64,000 nucleotides of DNA from Melioribacteraceae bacterium (GTDB taxonomy: Bacteria > Bacteroidota > Ignavibacteria > Ignavibacteriales > Melioribacteraceae), in assembly GCA_030584085.1 (NCBI GenBank), contig CP129490.1, forward strand, positions 2,141,511 to 2,205,510, written 5' to 3'. Both the position numbers and the translations under genes were made by a program. Shown here in pieces: positions 61,103 to 64,000 of this stretch (position 1 is the first letter of the stretch; each line of letters begins with the position of its first letter). A model generated the notes under the pieces. It saw nothing but the letters and a program-made list of their open reading frames with translations. It had not been told where the DNA came from and did not search any database.

Positions 61103-64000
61103 TTATTTCACTTTTATTACGACGAAAGTCACATCGTCATCAGGTTCAGAATTACCACTCCATTCAAAAGCATTTGCTTTAAGTCGTTCGATTATTTGTT
61201 CCGGTGATTTTTCGGCAACTTTATGAAAATCATTCTGGACTCTTTCATATCCATAGAGTTCTTTTTCATTGTTGAACAGCTCAGGGAATCCATCGCTCAT
61301 CATTAGCAAGGTATCACCGGTGTTTAGTTCGGTTTCTTTGATAGCATAAGGGAAAGATTCAACTGCGCCAAGCGGCATACCTTTTAATGTGATTTCTTCT
61401 AACTGTTTAGTATGATTACGGAAAATTAAAGTGGGCGGCATTCCGGCCGTGGACATAATCATTTTGTTCTGATTGATTTTCATAACTGTCATACACATTG
61501 TCAACAAATGCATATCCATATGCTTGATGCATCTTGATATTTCACTAAACGTAAAGAGTATATCCGGATTAGCAGCATGTGTGCTGAATAAGCTTTTTGC
61601 TGCGGTTACCATTGTTCCGGCTCTCATTCCGTGTCCGGTTGCATCCCCTACAACAACAGTAAGTGTTCCATCCATTCCAACATGAAAGTCGTAGTAATCA
61701 CCACCAACTTCGGTCGCGGTTTTCATATAAACAGCGATATCCAAATTTGGAAGGTCCGGTAATTTTTTTGGTAGCATTGATAACTGTAGTTGTCTCGCTT
61801 CTTCTAATTCTTTGGATTTTCTATCATTCTCGGCTTGAATTGCTCTAGCCTGTGCTTCCGCTGCAACAGCTCTAAGTTCTGCTTCTTGAATTTTTTGTTT
61901 TTCTCTTTCCTGTCGAAGAATTCTTCTTCTCTGTACTCTATCTATACCAAAGACTAAAACGATGAATAGAAATCCGTAGCTAATGTAAGCAATTGTAGTT
62001 CTATACCAAGGCGGGGCGATTGTAATATTCAAAACTCTTTCAGATGAACTCGGAATTCCAAAGCCACTGTATGCTCTAATTTTTAATTTGTAATCACCCG
62101 GATCAAGATTTGTGAATGATGCGAAATTTTTATCAGTAAAAATCCAATTCTCATTAAAACCCTCCAACATATAACTGACTCTATTTTTTGAAGGTCTGGA
62201 AAAGTGGAGCGAAGAGAATTCAAAAGAGATGTCATTTTGTGCATAAGATAAGTTTAACTGATCGATATCAAAGATGGATTTTTCGAGATTAATTTTACTT
62301 TCTGAATTGAAAACTGATATGTCGGAAACATTAATATTGGAGATGACCGGAATTGGTTCACTTGTGTTTTCAGTACTTGGATAGAATGCTGTCAATCCAT
62401 TAAAGGTACCGAATAAAATCTCGCCGTCTCTAGTTATAAGAGTTCCTCTTCCAAATCCACCGGTAACACCATCCTTACTGTCATAATTAGAAGTCGACCA
62501 ACTTCCGTCTTCATGTTCAGATAATTTTGTGATTCCTCCTGTTGTGCTTATCCATAGACTTCCTTGAAAATCTTCGATCATTCCGTTTATTCCGGTATTT
62601 GGCAAATCAGGAATTGAAGCGTTTGAAATGAATTTATTTTCCTCGGGCAAAAAACGATAAAAACCTGATGGAGTTACTGTTACCCACAATCGTCCTTTAC
62701 TGTCTTCAAAAATAAAATCCGTCCCGAAGTTAGTTGAATTGTGAACATCAATCGGATACTGTTTAAACTTTCCATTAGTAAGATCATATCTAACAATACC
62801 AAGGGAGTTTGCTGCGACCCACAAATCACTTGGATACTTTCTACTGCTTAAAGCAAAAGAAATACCATAGATATCGGGGACCACATTATTTTTTTCTTCA
62901 ATAGCAATTTTAGATTTCAAATCATCTATTTTATCCGGATCTATTCTAATCAATTGAATTCCGTACCATTCAGGATTTGAGGGAGGTTGGACGTTGAAAT
63001 TATCATAAGAGTGACCAACATCGGTTTTGTAAAAAACAGTGTATTCACCTGGCTTGAGATTAACTGTATGGATGCTCAATCGGTTCTTATAACCGCCATC
63101 AGCATGAAATGTTTTTTTAATTTCGTCCATCACCCAAATCGATTCGCCGGATGAGTTTGTAATCCCGCCGAAATCAAATATTCCAACAGGGTGATTTCCT
63201 TCACCCATACAAATGACTAAAAAATCAGTTTCTTCTGTGATAGAAATTTTCTGAGAAAGTTCTACGGCTTCTCCTGCTTTCGTCATAGAAACAACAGCTT
63301 CATTTTCTTTAATAAAACTTTTTACATCGTTAATAAATTGTTCACTATATTTTCTATTCATTGTGGAAGGCAATTCTTCAAGCCTTTTAGTTTCTGTATT
63401 AAATATGTAGCCACCGATTGATGTTGAAAGCATTAGTTTATTTTTAGGAAGGTATTCCATCCTTCTTATAAATTCTCCACCACCAGTGTTCATATTTCCT
63501 TGAATAATTCTAAAAGTCTCTGTTTTCCCGTTTGTTAAATCATAGCTTGATATTTTGTGTATCGAGTTGGAAAACCATAGTTTTTTATTATCATCAATAA
63601 CAAAAGAATAAACATTAGCTGAATCCGTATAAATTGATGGGATCGGAATATTAACGCGGTCAATTGATTTTTCGATTAGATCTAATTTGAAAAACCCAAA
63701 CCTATCAGTAGAGATCAAGACTTCATTAGTATTGTTTTTATTTAGATTAGCACCTGAAGTGATAGGTCGTGCAGTTTGGTTTGGATTATCATTCGGGAAA
63801 GAATAATGTCTAAACGGTTTACGATTTGGATCAAACTTTAGAATTCCGTTACCTCCGGTTCCAACCCAATAAACACCAAACTTATCTATGAACTTATTGA
63901 AAGCGAATTTTCCGACACCTCTCTGATCAAGTTCACCACCTAGTTTAACTATCTCAAATTTTTCTGATGTACGATCAAATTTTACTAATCCATGTGGTAT
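61103..64000 (-). CDS. Beta-propeller sensor with SpoIIE-type PP2C phosphatase (copy C), N-terminus beyond window
   Basis: The frame is open to the right edge: bases 63719-64000 continue it with propeller repeats (GVYWVGTGGNGILKFDPNRK), so the TTG at 63718 is not the start and the gene is cut by the window. Visible parts, N to C: propeller repeats; the inserted beta-rich domain also seen in copy B (ICMGEGNHPVGIFDFGG, IWVMDEIKKTFHADGGYKNR, VGHSYDNFN); more propeller; Y_Y_Y domain; membrane helix (YISYGFLFIVLVFGI); coiled coil; LQLSMLPKKLPDLPNLDIAVYMKTA; and PP2C with GGDYYDF, GDATGHGMRAG, SDGFPEL and DDDVTFVV. It ends in TAA fused to the next ATG. Confidence 0.9.
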   Translation of the reverse strand: MPHGLVKFDRTSEKFEIVKLGGELDQRGVGKFAFNKFIDKFGVYWVGTGGNGILKFDPNRKPFRHYSFPNDNPNQTARPITSGANLNKNNTNEVLISTDRFGFFKLDLIEKSIDRVNIPIPSIYTDSANVYSFVIDDNKKLWFSNSIHKISSYDLTNGKTETFRIIQGNMNTGGGEFIRRMEYLPKNKLMLSTSIGGYIFNTETKRLEELPSTMNRKYSEQFINDVKSFIKENEAVVSMTKAGEAVELSQKISITEETDFLVICMGEGNHPVGIFDFGGITNSSGESIWVMDEIKKTFHADGGYKNRLSIHTVNLKPGEYTVFYKTDVGHSYDNFNVQPPSNPEWYGIQLIRIDPDKIDDLKSKIAIEEKNNVVPDIYGISFALSSRKYPSDLWVAANSLGIVRYDLTNGKFKQYPIDVHNSTNFGTDFIFEDSKGRLWVTVTPSGFYRFLPEENKFISNASIPDLPNTGINGMIEDFQGSLWISTTGGITKLSEHEDGSWSTSNYDSKDGVTGGFGRGTLITRDGEILFGTFNGLTAFYPSTENTSEPIPVISNINVSDISVFNSESKINLEKSIFDIDQLNLSYAQNDISFEFSSLHFSRPSKNRVSYMLEGFNENWIFTDKNFASFTNLDPGDYKLKIRAYSGFGIPSSSERVLNITIAPPWYRTTIAYISYGFLFIVLVFGIDRVQRRRILRQEREKQKIQEAELRAVAAEAQARAIQAENDRKSKELEEARQLQLSMLPKKLPDLPNLDIAVYMKTATEVGGDYYDFHVGMDGTLTVVVGDATGHGMRAGTMVTAAKSLFSTHAANPDILFTFSEISRCIKHMDMHLLTMCMTVMKINQNKMIMSTAGMPPTLIFRNHTKQLEEITLKGMPLGAVESFPYAIKETELNTGDTLLMMSDGFPELFNNEKELYGYERVQNDFHKVAEKSPEQIIERLKANAFEWSGNSEPDDDVTFVVIKVK

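Noticed and set aside
61103-63718. TTG at 63718 as the start of the last propeller-PP2C gene
   Set aside because: The frame continues without a stop to the window edge with clear propeller repeats, so the start lies outside.

Overview
The window looks like a chromosome segment from the Ignavibacteria / Bacteroidota-Chlorobi side of the tree. The DNA is AT-rich. One secreted cytochrome ends in a Por-type (type IX) sorting domain with the usual NYPNPFNP motif. There are many two-component proteins with beta-propeller sensors, a lone ECF sigma factor, and SD-type ribosome sites in front of several genes. No ribosomal RNA or CRISPR array is present. The assignment is by family resemblance only.

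Layout. (1) 1-1104 (minus): start of a his operon, with the first bases of a probable hisD, then hisG and a complete-looking histidine attenuator. The attenuator has a promoter, a 22-residue leader peptide with HHAHHH, competing stems and a terminator. (2) 1356-13974 (plus): nitrogen/carbon cluster in which a glutamate dehydrogenase gene followed by a receiver plus ATP-grasp (PEP synthase-like) gene occurs twice, with a PAS histidine kinase and NarL-type regulator between the copies and a zinc-ribbon gene and third glutamate dehydrogenase at the end. The first two dehydrogenases differ at the residues that set NAD versus NADP use. (3) 14018-20332: peptide use (S9 peptidase, C69 dipeptidase, AbgT transporter). 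(4) 20483-23534 (minus): split-Soret-type dihaem cytochrome, a small TPR-like protein and a sigma-54 activator, with clustered TGCAA repeats that are candidate enhancer sites. (5) 23735-34856: uppP, DUF389 membrane protein, arsRM with a clear palindromic operator, ECF sigma factor, pdxH, CBS protein, H-lectin/OmpA protein, divergent alkaline phosphatase, purine permease and small envelope proteins. (6) 34901-38860 (minus): TPR histidine kinase, MBL-fold protein, membrane protein and lipoprotein.

(7) 39156-45819: accessory region. Two tRNA-Ser genes are followed by a 443-bp insert. It has inverted-repeat hairpin ends, is flanked by a 16-bp duplication of the tRNA 3' end, and carries a broken GIY-YIG nuclease gene. 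Next come a convergent HNH nuclease / double-domain DNA methyltransferase pair, an outer-membrane barrel protein, mazEF, and stretches resembling integron attC sites.

(8) 45974-64000 (minus): large signalling operon of a STAS protein, four SpoIIE-type PP2C phosphatases (three fused to beta-propeller/Y_Y_Y membrane sensors, one to a receiver), a lone receiver and a histidine kinase with nine tandem GAF domains. It looks like a partner-switching pathway in which many sensory inputs converge on one STAS protein. The last gene runs off the right edge of the window.
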